NCBI GenBank assembly: GCA_037349315.1
Contig: JBAIAC010000033.1
Coordinates: 13,472,001 to 13,536,000 of the forward strand
Source of the DNA: Chelydra serpentina
Taxonomy: Eukaryota; Chordata; Testudines; Chelydridae
DNA length: 64,000 nt
Direction of reading: 5' to 3'
Part shown: in pieces, positions 35,009 to 45,540 of the stretch
How positions within the stretch are numbered: position 1 is the stretch's first letter
Layout: the number at the start of each line of letters is the position of its first letter
The notes under the pieces: model-generated
The model's database searches: none
What the model was told of the DNA's origin: nothing
What the model saw: only the letters and a program-made list of their open reading frames with translations
Made by a program: the position numbers and the translations under genes

Positions 35009-35319
35009 CAGGAGTCGGCAACCTTTCAGAAGTGATGTGCCGAGTCTTCATTTATTCACTCTAATTTAAGGTTTCACATGCCAGTAATACATTTTAACGT
35101 TTTTAGAAGGTCTCTTTCTATAAGTCTTTAATATATAAATAAACTATTGTTGTATGTAAAGTAAATAAGGTTTTTAAAATGTTTAAGAAGCTTCACTTAA
35201 AATTAAATTAAAATGGAAAGCTCCCCAGACCAGTGGCCAGGACCCAGGTAGTGTGAGTGCCACTGAAAATCAGCTTGTGTGCCGCCTTTGGCACCCGTGC
35301 CATAGGTTGCCTACCCCTG
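35009..35319. mobile_element. hAT MITE, CAGGGGTAGGCAACC family
   Basis: Left end CAGGAGTCGGCAACCTTTC, right end GGTTGCCTACCCCTG. Flanking octamers TAGAAGTC and TATTAGTC agree at 6/8. The same family as 42712-43022, in opposite orientation; the two are similar along their whole length. Confidence 0.8.
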
Positions 35320-35475
35320 TATTAGTCTTTTGTCTGGTGAAAAACATTTCCCTGGAACCTAACGACCCCTATTTATATTAATTCTTATGGGGAAATTGGA
35401 TTTGCTTAACATCGTTTCGCTTAAAGTCGCATTTTTCAGGAACATAACTACAACATTAAGTGAGGAGTTACTGTA

Positions 35476-37659
35476 CTTTTCTTCATGAAAAGCCAGTGCT
35501 TTGTAGAAGCTCTTCATCTACTACATAACACAAATGCTGTTGGCCTAGAAAATTTACTCTCATACACCATGTTATACCCTGAATCACTCAGCACTTTTCA
35601 GACTCAGGCTCATAATGTGCCTAGTATTAGGGGCCTATTTTAAAATGTCCATCACAATACTGGCTGGAAGGACTAGACATTACTATTATGTCATTATCAC
35701 TATGGTAATGGATTTAGAAGCCAGACTGGTAAAATACCATGGCATGTAGAGTGAAGCTAAGCCAATTTCTACTTTTGGCTAACTTCTAAGAAAAAGAACA
35801 CAACTTTGTCCGAAAGAACACAGGGTACTTCCTTAATATTACACTTTAACTTCATGGCAAAGTTCAAAAATTCAGAGCTGATTTTAAGCCAGGCTGTATT
35901 AATAAACCACAAAAACTTAACAATGCACTGAACGTGTCATTTATCAATACTAGTTGTTAGGTAACAACAGTACAAGAGATACCAGTAAATATTACAGTAA
36001 AACTAAAAACAGACTCATATGTTTTTAGGTTAGCTCTTTATTCTCTCCTTTTCAGTTTCCCAAATTCTCATGTGATGGACCCATAACATACAGTATAATA
36101 AACTTATTGTATATTTTACAGTTAGCAAACAAGTTACATCTCAATTTTCATTGTAAACCCCACTCATAACTTTCTGAAAAACTCTTTTGGGCTGAAGCTT
36201 CCAATGCTTGACTTCAGTCCAAAGGTTTCTGGAATTTGTGAGCAAAATCGTGTCAATCATTTCCATTTACAGGATAAGGAGAAATTACTTTCTCCCTTCT
36301 AGTACTATATAAACTTACATGAACAAGTAACTCAACATGCCTGGACTTTTAGAAGTTCAAACTTCATTTATAGTTAGTCCTCAATAAGAAACATGTCATC
36401 TGGAAACTTTGAAAAAATATTTTAACATTTTTAGTGCATTCACTTGTGCACAAGTGCAGTCAAATATTTCTATTAGGTTTTTGTTGTGTTATTGCCAGTT
36501 CGCAAACATTGCACAACTCCACAGTGCAACTGCGAGAGTTCACTACCAAACTCTTCTCCTTCTATATTTAAGAAGAAAAAAAACTTGCATTAATATACTG
36601 TACATAAAGACCCTGATCCTGCAAAGGCTTACATATGCAAATAGTCTAACTGTAGGACTCATGTTTGTATATGAATTTTAAAAAGCATCCAAAAAGTCAG
36701 GAAATGCAGATGTTAAGGTTTCAATAACTATATTAACGTGGCCATATTACATATGTAGCATTTTTTAATTAGTAGGCCATTAGTGAATATTTAAGTTATA
36801 CATTTATATGGACAAATTAACTTTGCTAACACAACCTGATCCTTTCATTTACTAACTGTGAGAGTTTGACTTCACAATATTAATGCCATGTAAGTTTTTG
36901 CATATCATATAACAGTCTTATGTGAAGCTGGAGTGCAATTACTAAAAGCATTAAATGACAAAATTGTTTAAAAATAAGTCTAGAACGTTGACAGAACAGA
37001 TCATTTGATGTTATATGAACCTAGGGTTCCTAGGTGCTAATAGAATACAAATAATAATAGTAATATTATTTAAAGAGGAACTCATTCTTTTTGTAATTAA
37101 AAGATTCTTCTTGTCATCTACTGTCACAACATTACATAGTAAAGACACTATAATTAAAGTTTTACTGGTGTTTCAATTATGAAATCCTTGTTTTCAAATT
37201 GTTATACACCATTTTAAATTACAGGTTTCTGCAGGTTCCTAGCCTTGACATATCTGATCAGTTTACAATACAAACAGCTTGTTTCCATAGTAAGAACAGA
37301 AAACAGGAAGGGCACGGAAGCTTAACTTTGTGGCCTAGGCTAACTAATTGGCTTACTACCAGTTTGTAAAAACATTTATCTCATGTTGCTCTATGACCAA
37401 AGGGTTAAGTATTCAAGTCAGAGATCATGCCATTTCACCTTTACATTCCAGATGACATTGCAGCCTCCAGGCAAACGAACTTTAACCCTGTTCCCCAAAT
37501 ATCCACTTTTAGCTATATAATGTGGGTAGGAATTGGAATAGACATTATACTCTTATTCACCATAAAAATATGTTTCATACTGCGATTGAGGTAAACTTCT
37601 AGGACTGCACAGAAATGAAATTGATTGCATCCATGGCCCAGTTTTGAGGAAGCCACATA
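35476..37659. other. Intron 1, AT-rich, no gene recognised
   Basis: One 'ccctgatcctgcaaaggctt' repeat relic near 36610. Nothing else supportable. Confidence 0.5.
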
Positions 37660-37662
37660 TTA

Positions 37663-37873
37663 GGATATGTCTATATTATGTTTTAAAACCTGCAACAGCA
37701 AGTCTCAAAGGGGCTCTGAGGCCTGGGGAGAAGGGTGAGCTTCAGAACCCAAGTTCCAGCCTGAGACATAATGTCTACCCTGATGGTTTTAGCAATGTAG
37801 CACAAGCCCACATCTGTAGACCCAGGCTCTGAGACTTATTGCCGCAGGTTTTAAAACGTAGCGTAGACATACC
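37663..37873. mobile_element. Harbinger-like MITE with long inverted repeats
   Basis: The left arm GGATATGTCTATATTATG continues with 'ttttaaaacctgc'; the right arm is 'gcaggttttaaaacgtagcg' followed by TAGACATACC. Flanked by TTA on the left and TGA on the right. Confidence 0.7.
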
Positions 37874-38380
37874 TGAGAAGACTGATAGTTAAGTTCTATT
37901 TCTTCCAAATGTCCATTGTAAAGGAAAACCCACTGTGACACTACACGCCAGGGGAGCGCTCTGTGACCCCCACATTCATCATTTGTATATAATTGTGATA
38001 TTGCATACAAAGCATGCCTTGTAAGGTATCAAGGGAAATGTTATGATCTGCTAAAACACACAGTTCCATCTAAATATATACATCATTAATGCATATGAAA
38101 TTATGAGAATTGTGTTATATGGTTGTCACTAAAATATGCTGTGGGTTTGAGAAGCGCCCAGATACTAGCTCCCCAAAGACAATAACCAGGGGGATAACCA
38201 ATGGGGATAACCTGGCAGGTGTTGAACAACCATCAACAGCCATTGTCCAGCAAGAGAGCTACAATGCAATGGCTCACTTGCACAAGGTCACACCAGGGGA
38301 ATTGCTCAACCTTGCCTGGTGACTCGGCAATGCCCACCAGACATGCCTAGACTTGTGTTCTCCAAGCACATGGACTAAGG

Positions 38381-38388
38381 GTATAAAA
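38381..38388 (+). promoter_or_regulatory. TATA box of the solo LTR
   Basis: GTATAAAA is the U3 promoter element of the LTR at 37.9-39.3 kb. Activity unknown; transcription would run antisense to CGNL1 intron 1. Confidence 0.55.
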
Positions 38389-38956
38389 CAGAACACAGTG
38401 GCCTCATGCTTAGCATTTTCTCCTCTCCCCCACCTATGCTGCAAACAACAAGGACACTGATAGACGGAAGACTCCAACAGGAGGAGACTGGCCCAGATTT
38501 CAAGGGTGAAACCTGTGTACTATGAACTGCAATATCCAGTGGGGTGAGAAAACTATTTAATCTAGATGTTGCCCAGTCTAATAGGGTTGAGAGTGTAGAC
38601 TGTGTGCTTATATTTTATTTTATTTTGGTAACCACTCTGACTTTTTAATCACTTAAAATCTATCTTTTGCAGTCAATAAACTTATTTTACTGTTTATCTT
38701 TACCAGTGAGTTTGCCTGAAATGTTTGGTAAATCTGCTCCGGTTTACAAAGGCTGGTGTATATCCACTTTCCATTGATGAAGTGGTGAACCAAATAATAA
38801 ACTTTGCACTGCTTAAGACAAGCAGTGCAAGAACGTATATTCCTGAGGTACAACACTGGGAGCTGGGGGGATTTGGCTGGTGCCTTTCTCTGCGTGATTC
38901 ATGAGTGGCTCTGGGAGCATTCATGCAATCTAGCAGCTGGATGTGGGGCTCTACAT

Positions 38957-39175
38957 CAGTGGTTCTCAAACTTTTGTACTGGTGACTCCTTTCACATAGC
39001 AAGTCTCTGAGTGCAATCCCCCTTATAAATTAAAAACACTTTAAAATATATTTAACACCATTATAAATGCTGGAGGCAAAGCCGGATTTGCGGTAGAGGC
39101 TGACAGCTTGCGATTCCCCATGTAATAACCTCATGACCCCCTGAGGGGTCCTGACCCCCAGTTTCAGAACCCCTG
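38957..39175. mobile_element. hAT (Charlie-like) MITE nested in the solo LTR
   Basis: Left end CAGTGGTTCTCAAAC, right end 'gtttcagaacccctg', flanked by the exact octamer CTCTACAT (38949-38956 and 39176-39183). It must be younger than the LTR. Confidence 0.88.
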
Positions 39176-39331
39176 CTCTACATGCTGTTGTGCTGAGTGA
39201 TATCAGTGCCTGGAGGGGTTTGCTGCTTGTCACAAGCAAAGCATTGTGAGAGACAGCCCAGGCAGGAGAGTTAAGGGGACACAGTGGTCCCACGGTCCCA
39301 GGTTGCACCCAGGGAATCCCTTCGCACCCAC

Positions 39332-40181
39332 ATTGTAGTCACAAGTGCAATGTCAGGAACAAGGATAGTGCAAGTCTGATAATCTAATAACACACATTAC
39401 AGATATGATACGTGCCGCTTTGCTAGGAATTAATTTGGATAGTATAAATGATACCATTTATTAGACTAACAAAAATAGATATTGTATTAAATAAAAAGAG
39501 CTAGTCTGTCATGGACAATAAGAACATCTATTGTAAGCAGATAAATGCAATGCACATCCATAGATAGATCATCTCATCGGTAATCACCACAAATTTGTGC
39601 ATAATACATTTTTCCTGGCTGTGCTAGTGAGGATACCCATTATTCTTCCATTTCCATTATTACTTTTTACATTAGTGTAATCTATTTTAGATTACTGTTT
39701 TATAGAGTTTGCCTTGCACTGACGCTCAGGTAACATTTCATGTTCCCTGGAATCGATCCCATGATCATGTATCCCAGAAAGAAACTTTTGAACTAAACAA
39801 ACGCATAAACAAACAAATGCAGAACTTTTCTGAATCTTAGAAATATGAAAAAAATTAAGCCATGAAGCAGATATTACCATTTCCTTTATCAGAAACCACT
39901 GCAGTGTGTGCAGAACTACACAAACACCAAACGTAAGAAGTAATCTGAAAGATAAACTCTCTTCAAAAACCATTTCTAAGCCACTTTAAATAGATAAAAT
40001 TCTAGATACTTCAAAATATGTTTGCTCACATTATGCATACATAGCAGCACACTAAATATTTTCAAGTTATTTGTGGGTTCTTAGATACTACATTTTGAGA
40101 ATATTACATTCTATTTTTACACTAAATGTTAAACATCTTATACTTAACTACACAGGTAATTATAACCTTGCTGAATGTTCT
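39332..40181. other. Intron 1, no gene recognised
   Basis: Nothing supportable. Confidence 0.5.
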
Positions 40182-40191
40182 TTCTAAAATA

Positions 40192-40400
40192 GGTTTCAGA
40201 GTGGTAGCCGTGTTAGTCTGTATCAGCAAAAACAACTAGGAGTCCTTGTGGCACCTTAGAGACTAACACTTATTTGGGCATAAGCTTTCGTGGGACTTCA
40301 TCAGATGCATGCACTCCATGCATCTGATGAAGTAGATTATAGCTCACGAAAGTTTATGTCCAAATAAATGTGTTAGTCTCTGAGGTGCCACAAGGACTCC
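40192..40400. mobile_element. Penelope-like retroelement remnant, inverted arms with hammerhead-like cores
   Basis: Two inverted arms ('aggagtccttgtggcacctt', 'agagactaaca', 'gcataagctttcgtggg') meet at 'atgcatgcactccatgcat'. They are flanked by 10-bp repeats TTCTAAAATA (40182-40191) and TTCTAAGATA (40401-40410), 9/10 identical. The left arm has an extra outer piece, 'ggtggtagccgtgttagtct'-like. The right arm (plus) has CTGATGA at 40324-40330 and GAAA at 40348-40351. The left arm (minus) has CTGATGA at 40304-40298 and GAAA at 40289-40286. These are the two invariant hammerhead core blocks. Between them the stem is mismatched on the right and mostly deleted on the left, so cleavage activity is unlikely. 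Confidence 0.65.
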
Positions 40401-40410
40401 TTCTAAGATA

Positions 40411-42603
40411 CACATTCATTGACAGCAGACATCTTGACATTTCTCAGAACAAAAACATATCACCTTTCATTACTGAAAAACAATTACAAGTGTTTCCTTC
40501 CAAAGCAGACTTTTTAACCAAAAGCCAAAATTCCAGGAAAAAAACAAAACAAAACTGAAAACACCATGCCTGCGAAAGATTCAAGAACAACAATTAATCT
40601 TAACTTTGGGGAAAATGTTCAAACAAACACCACTGAAGGCTTTGTTATCATGGTAGAGTGTACTATAAACAAAAAATTATAGTTAGAGATGAGGAAAATT
40701 ATTAAATCACCTAGTCCATTGCACTGGCTAATGCAAGATTGCTCTTTACTCAGTATCTCTTTGTGATACTGTCAGATACTGTCAATCTGACTTTGTATCA
40801 CTCCTTAAAATATACTTTTTCCAAAAAGTCTTTCAGCAATAACCTACAACTGGATAATATATATGTGAAAATAAAAAAAACTATACTTCCTGAAATTCTG
40901 CCCTTCAGCCTAAATTAGCAAGCAATAGCTAAGTTTAGTGGCAGTAATGATTGCGGCACAACAACTCCTATTCACCCAAAACCCTAAAAGAACGGAAATA
41001 AGAACCTAAGGGGAAAGATTGTGCATTCTTTTCTACTTTCACATTGCCTGCAACAATACTGATAACACACTCTGAGTCTATAAGGCTTTCATTTCCATCT
41101 CCAACAGATACCCAAAAGCAATAAATACCCAATGTAATCAAATTTGCAGTTTATCACAGAACTTTTTAATAGTGACCTCATATGCCTGTCTATCAATTAT
41201 ATCAACAAATCAGCACATCTGGCTGTCACACATTCCATACTGTAGGGAAGCTATTCTAGGTTTTGCATGAAACAATCCAGGGAAAATTGCTAAAAGGGGT
41301 GATTTTTAAACTATTATTCTCTCTTTATTAATTAATTTTTAATCAAACCACCCTGAAAAATTCAAATCGTGCTCAAAGTTTATATTCTATATTTTGGCAT
41401 TAGCCATTTAAATAAGATTTTTACAAAATAAAGGTTTAGCGCTCCTATTAAACTGAACTCTGTAATGCAACCTTAAACTATGGTGCAGATATTCCATATA
41501 ATTGAACTGATTTGTCAGAATATGATTTCAACACTAATTCTAGCAACTGATCCATTCAGGTGTACCCTTACATCCATACGGAGTCCTAAGGGCTCACTAG
41601 ATCCATTTGCAGGATCCTGGTCTTTATGTTGTACAATCCTTGGGAGAGAGACCATGTCTTCTACATTTGTACAAGTCAAGCACACTGGAGGTGTTGAGGT
41701 AAACAAACAAACCAAAAAAACCCAAGTGTCTCCAAGTATGGACTTCCATTACTGCCCTCTGAATACTATTCCATTGTCTGCAGCAATGATCCTTTTAAAA
41801 TTATTCTACCTTGCACAAAAATTTAGATCATATAGCAAGAAAATTACATGGGGGGAAGTATAGGCAAGAGGTAAACGCTGTGACAAATTGTTCTTCAGCC
41901 AGCTGCTGATGTTAGTCCATATTCACCAGAGGCAGCACTGATCTCACTATAAAGCTGTCATCGTATACAAACACATACAACATATCATTCGCATGGTTAA
42001 CTGGAAGAGGAATGAATGGGCAAATTGTCCTCCAAGACTTTCCTATGCAAATGAACACACACAAAGCAGGCACAATCCCCTTTTCAAAAATAAGTTAATT
42101 CATAGAATAAAAGGGAGATGAAGAAGTCAGAGGTGCCGTCACTTCAGGAATCCCTGGAATCTGCTGAAGAATGTGTGTCTACAAGTTGGCACATCCCCAT
42201 CTCCCCAAAAGGTCACGGTTCGAGGGTGCTAAGATTATGCCCACACTAGCCCTAGCCAACAGGCAGTCTAGTATGCAACTCCACACCCACACACCTCTGA
42301 GATATATGATAACCCTACCTGTGTTCCCAGCAGCACCGGATCACATGAACTCATCTGAAATCTAAGGGCAGGGCCAACACCTTCTAGTACATTATTACTA
42401 TAAGTATCACCAGTGAGCTGCACAGTAGGTATGAAAATACAGTTCCTGCCCAGAGGACTTTACAACAAGAAGGGGAAGTTGGTGAGACATAGGCCTGGTT
42501 TGCACTGACTTTATTTCCCCTAAAATTCTCCTTGCTTTCCTTGCTATCACTGATTCAGTTCCACCAGCGGCAGCAAATATTAGAGCTCGATTACTCTTAT
42601 TTA
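40411..42603. other. Intron 1, AT-rich, no gene recognised
   Basis: No supportable exon or repeat boundaries. A possible extension of the SINE below lies near 42.38-42.48 kb. Confidence 0.5.
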
Positions 42604-42680
42604 ACATTTCTAGTGCCCGAGCCCCATTGTGCTAAGAGCAGGCTCTGCCCCAAAGAGCTTACATTCCTGCACAGCTGGGG
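42604..42680. repeat. SINE fragment (MIR-like sauropsid family)
   Basis: 'ccccattgtgctaagagcag' followed by 'ctctgccccaaagagcttac' matches a common tRNA-derived sauropsid SINE. The 45.4 kb feature is a longer relative. Confidence 0.5.
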
Positions 42681-42711
42681 CCAGGTAGCTACTAGCCTTT
42701 AACCCCTATAC

Positions 42712-43022
42712 CAGGCGTAGGCAACCTATGGCACACGTGCTGAAGGTGGCACACAAGCTGATTTTCAGTGGCACTCACACTACCCAGGTCATGGCCACGG
42801 TTCCGGGGGGCTCTGCATTTTAATTTAATTTTAAATGAAGCTTCTTAAACATCTTAAAAACCTTATTTACTTTATATACAACAATAGTTTAGTTATATAT
42901 TAAAGACTTATAGAAAGAGACCTTCTAAAAACGTTAAAATGTATTACTGGCACGCGAAACCTTAAATTAGAGTGAATAAATGAAGACTGGGCACACCATT
43001 TCTGAAAGGTTGCCGACCCCTG
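42712..43022. mobile_element. hAT MITE, CAGGGGTAGGCAACC family
   Basis: Left end CAGGCGTAGGCAACC, right end GGTTGCCGACCCCTG, flanked by the exact octamer CCCTATAC (42704-42711 and 43023-43030). Length 311 bp, same as the inverted relative at 35009-35319. Confidence 0.9.
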
Positions 43023-43671
43023 CCCTATACCACATACAGCAATGGTAGAAACACCAGCGTCAGGCTACACTAGCAATCCCACCTTTACAGTCCAGGTGGA
43101 GCTGACCCAGCGAAGCAATGCTAATGGGACACTTCAGAGCTGTGGATGCTCTCCTGAAGCAATACTACCAAGGGTGCAATTAACAGCGCTTCCGGGGAGC
43201 CTCCCCATTTTTGTCAGATGAGTTTATCAGGAATCTTGTGCTGGGGGGAGAACTCCGCGCCCTTGGCCTTTGGGAAGAAGCCGGTGTAAAGGAGAGAAAG
43301 CCAGTGAGCGCAGCAACTCGGAGCTGGGAGCCACAGTGCAACTTCCCTGCAACAGCTACGAGCTCAGGCGCCCCACAGCCCATCCCCTTCCTTCGCCCGG
43401 GCAGCAGCGCCCAGGCCAGCACGGCCGCGCCCCGGGCAGCAGACAGCAGCACCCCCGTGCCCTGAACACCGAGGCACCCCCCACCAGCCCCGGGCAGCAG
43501 CGCGTCCACCCTGCCCGGGGGCTGCGGGAGCCGCTGGTGCCCGGGGCGAAGGGGGCTGCGGCCGGGCACGGCCCTTTCCGCGGGGAGTCGGTGACAGAGG
43601 CGCCCCGCTGCCCCCCAGCTACCCCCGCGTGCCCCGGCCTGCCTCGTCCCCGGCTCCGCTCGGGCGCTGCG

Positions 43672-43690
43672 CGCTCTCACCTGGCCGCAG
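43672..43690 (-). other. CGNL1: Candidate CGNL1 exon 1 splice donor
   Basis: Minus strand GCGGCCAG|GTGAGAGC; last exon base 43681, intron GT at 43680-43679. This matches the MAG|GTRAG consensus and would join a short 5' UTR exon to the acceptor at 2097-2096. Inference from consensus only. Confidence 0.5.
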
Positions 43691-43844
43691 CCGGCTCCTC
43701 TCCGCGCCCTGCTCGCTGCCTGAGCCAGGCACGATCGCGCTGAGGGCTGAGCACCGACTCCCCGCCTCCGCGGGGGAGGGGGGCCAGCCCGGCCAGGAGA
43801 CCCCACCCCCGCCCACCCCGAGCCAGGGGCGCCGCGGGGCCAGG

Positions 43845-43853
43845 CAGGTGAGC
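43845..43853 (+). other. Candidate plus-strand donor in the CpG island
   Basis: CAG|GTGAGC with GT at 43848-43849 is also a consensus donor, on the opposite strand. Another plus-strand match, AAGG|GTAAGT, lies near 44341. Together they would allow a divergent non-coding transcript. No transcript evidence is available here. Confidence 0.3.
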
Positions 43854-44010
43854 CTGGCGCGGGACTCCCCGCTCGGGCAGGGGCGCGGGCCCTGGGGGTT
43901 CACAAGCGCCCAGTGCAGCAGGGGCTGCCCTGCCCCCACCGGAGCGGTGGCGCTTCGACTCGCGGTGCCCGGGCTGTGGTAGCCTGTGAGCGCCTCAGGC
44001 CAGAGCCCTT

Positions 44011-44652
44011 GGCTGCTGTGTGCGCACCTCCCGTGTCGGGCAGCGTGTGAGGAGTAACTGGCTCCTGAGCTCTGCTTTGTTCACTGGCTTCACCCCCTTT
44101 CAGGCCAGGCTGCAGGAATCTGGAAGGAGCGTGGTCGAAACAACCTCCCACGTGAACCAACCCCCCCAGACCCCAGCACACTCCGCTTTGGGCTGGTTAA
44201 AAGTCCAGAGCTCTCTTTTCGCAGCTCCGGCCAGTCTGTTTAAAACACGGTTCCGTTCTATTAATTTCAAGGAATGTAAGACACTGATAAGCGTACCAGA
44301 GCTCACGAGGAGCAGGGGAAGCACCGCAAGAATAGAGAAGGGTAAGTGCAAACCAAACATTAAGTACAGTAGTAGACGTAGAACATTATTAACCTAGTGG
44401 GGATGCCATGTAACCGAGAGCAAACAGGACAAGGAGGTGCTTGCTCTCTCCCTTAAGAACAAAATGAGTACCCCTGGGAAAACCTGGAAAGACAGATGCA
44501 CTTAAGCATTTGGAAGATTTTCAGAACCACTTCAGGTGGACTAGAAGTCTCACAAGGTCAAGCTTCCATCATGTTTCCTGCTTGGTTAGAAAGAACTGAA
44601 GTGAGACATATCACACGCTATGGCATTTCTGCAGTGGCTCCTTGCTGAATGT
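44011..44652. other. Upstream flank of the CpG island, no gene recognised
   Basis: Transition from GC-rich to AT-rich DNA. Contains the second plus-strand donor-like site. No coding exon recognised. Confidence 0.45.
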
Positions 44653-45142
44653 AGGGTGACCATATTTTCCCAAAGGGAAAATGGGACACCTCACAGGGCT
44701 GGCCTGAGGCCCCTCACGCGAGCTGCTCCCCTCCCTGCCACCTATGTGGGGCTGGCCCAAGGCCCCCCTCTCTCTCCCAAACCCCCCTGCTGCCTGCCCA
44801 CACGTGGGGCTGGCCAGAGCCTCCCTGCCACCCACCCTGGGCAGGCCCGAGGCCTCCCTCTCCCCCTCTGCGTGTGAGACTGGCCTGAGCCCAAGCCTCT
44901 CCAGAGCCCTCCTTCCTGCCCAGGGCTGGCGTTGCTGCTTGCCTCCCTCTCTCCCTCATGTTCCTCTGCTCCTTGCTAGAGGTCGCACACCACTTTTTTG
45001 GCAAAACTGTGCATTTGATGCATGATGATCAGTTGGCAAGAGCAAAAAGGACAAATTCCCAGTTTTGCCAAAAAGTTGGGATGGTCGGGAGAGGGCTCAA
45101 AAAAGGGACTGTCCTGGCCAAAATGGGCCGTATGGTCACACT
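44653..45142. mobile_element. hAT-like MITE, TAGGGTGACCA family
   Basis: Left end TAGGGTGACCATATTTTCCC, right end 'gggccgtatggtcacacta'. The short TGAATG flanks both sides but an 8-bp duplication is not clean. The interior is C-rich and low complexity ('ggctggcccgaggc' units). Confidence 0.65.
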
Positions 45143-45404
45143 ATGAATGTAGCATGCATAGGCAGGCTAAATAAGTGCTGATCGCCATACTCCAAGAGAT
45201 GAGTATTTCAGGAGAATCAGGACCAAAGTTAACTTTCTGGAACCTCAAAAAAGATGCAAGTTGGTTCTGTTATCTGAACCAGTCAGCTAATCCAAAGTAA
45301 GTACAATAGTGGAATCATGGGATAAGAAAGAGGTCGAACTGATGGCAAGATCATGTCAACTCAACCGTTTTGTTAGCGAAGGGAATGTAGTAGGCCTGAG
45401 GTAA

Positions 45405-45540
45405 CTATTATTTATTTATATTATCGTAGCACCTAAGGAGCCCTAGTCATGGACCAAGATCCTGTTGTGGTAGGTGCTATATATAAAAAAGACAGTCCCT
45501 GCTCCATATAGTTTACAAGCTAAGTATAAAACAAAGAACA
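45405..45540. repeat. SINE fragment (MIR-like sauropsid family)
   Basis: 'tatttatattatcgtagcac', 'ctaaggagccctagtcatgg' and 'gacagtccctgctccatata' are in the order of a common sauropsid tRNA-derived SINE. The conserved MIR-like tail is missing. Confidence 0.55.

Larger units (their letters stand above)
34088..35473. mobile_element. Tc1/mariner-like non-autonomous element
   Basis: The left end CAGTAACTCCTCACT and right end AGTGAGGAGTTACTG are perfect inverted repeats. They sit between TA dinucleotides (34086-34087 and 35474-35475), the target site of Tc1/mariner/pogo elements. The left terminal 16 bp are present twice in tandem (34087 and 34103). A second inverted block, 'cgtttcgttgttacg' on the left and 'cgtttcgcttaaagtcgc' on the right, lies inside. 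Frames of up to 196 codons lack a transposase motif. A hAT element at 35009-35319 is nested. Confidence 0.7.
37934..39326 (+). mobile_element. Solo LTR of an endogenous retrovirus-like element
   Basis: Begins TGTGACAC, ends CCTTCGCA, and is flanked by an exact 5-bp duplication CCCAC (37929-37933 and 39327-39331). This TG..CA form with 5-bp duplication is typical of LTR elements. A TATA box (GTATAAAA, 38381-38388) and a poly(A) signal (AATAAA, 38675-38680) set its direction as plus, antisense to CGNL1. Without the nested 219-bp hAT and its 8-bp duplication the LTR is about 1.17 kb. No gag, pol or env sequence is adjacent, so it is a recombined solo LTR. Confidence 0.82.
43190..44010 (-). promoter_or_regulatory. 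CGNL1: CpG island, candidate CGNL1 promoter and non-coding exon 1
   Basis: A roughly 800-bp stretch, very rich in G+C and CpG, in AT-rich surroundings. Other GC-rich patches in the window have transposon ends; this one has none that I can find. It lies about 41 kb upstream of CGNL1 exon 2 on the correct side, comparable to the long first intron of mammalian CGNL1. A minus-strand consensus donor lies inside it (see next entry). No TATA box is evident, as usual for CpG-island promoters. Frames of 100-208 codons here reflect GC-rich codon content and have no recognisable domain. Confidence 0.65.

Noticed and set aside
37934..39326. Full endogenous retrovirus
   Set aside because: Only one LTR with its own 5-bp target duplication; no internal coding region on either side.
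43180..43806. 208-codon minus-strand frame and 157-codon plus-strand frame in the CpG island
   Set aside because: Overlapping frames on both strands are expected in GC-rich, stop-poor DNA; no recognisable domain. They probably cover a non-coding exon.
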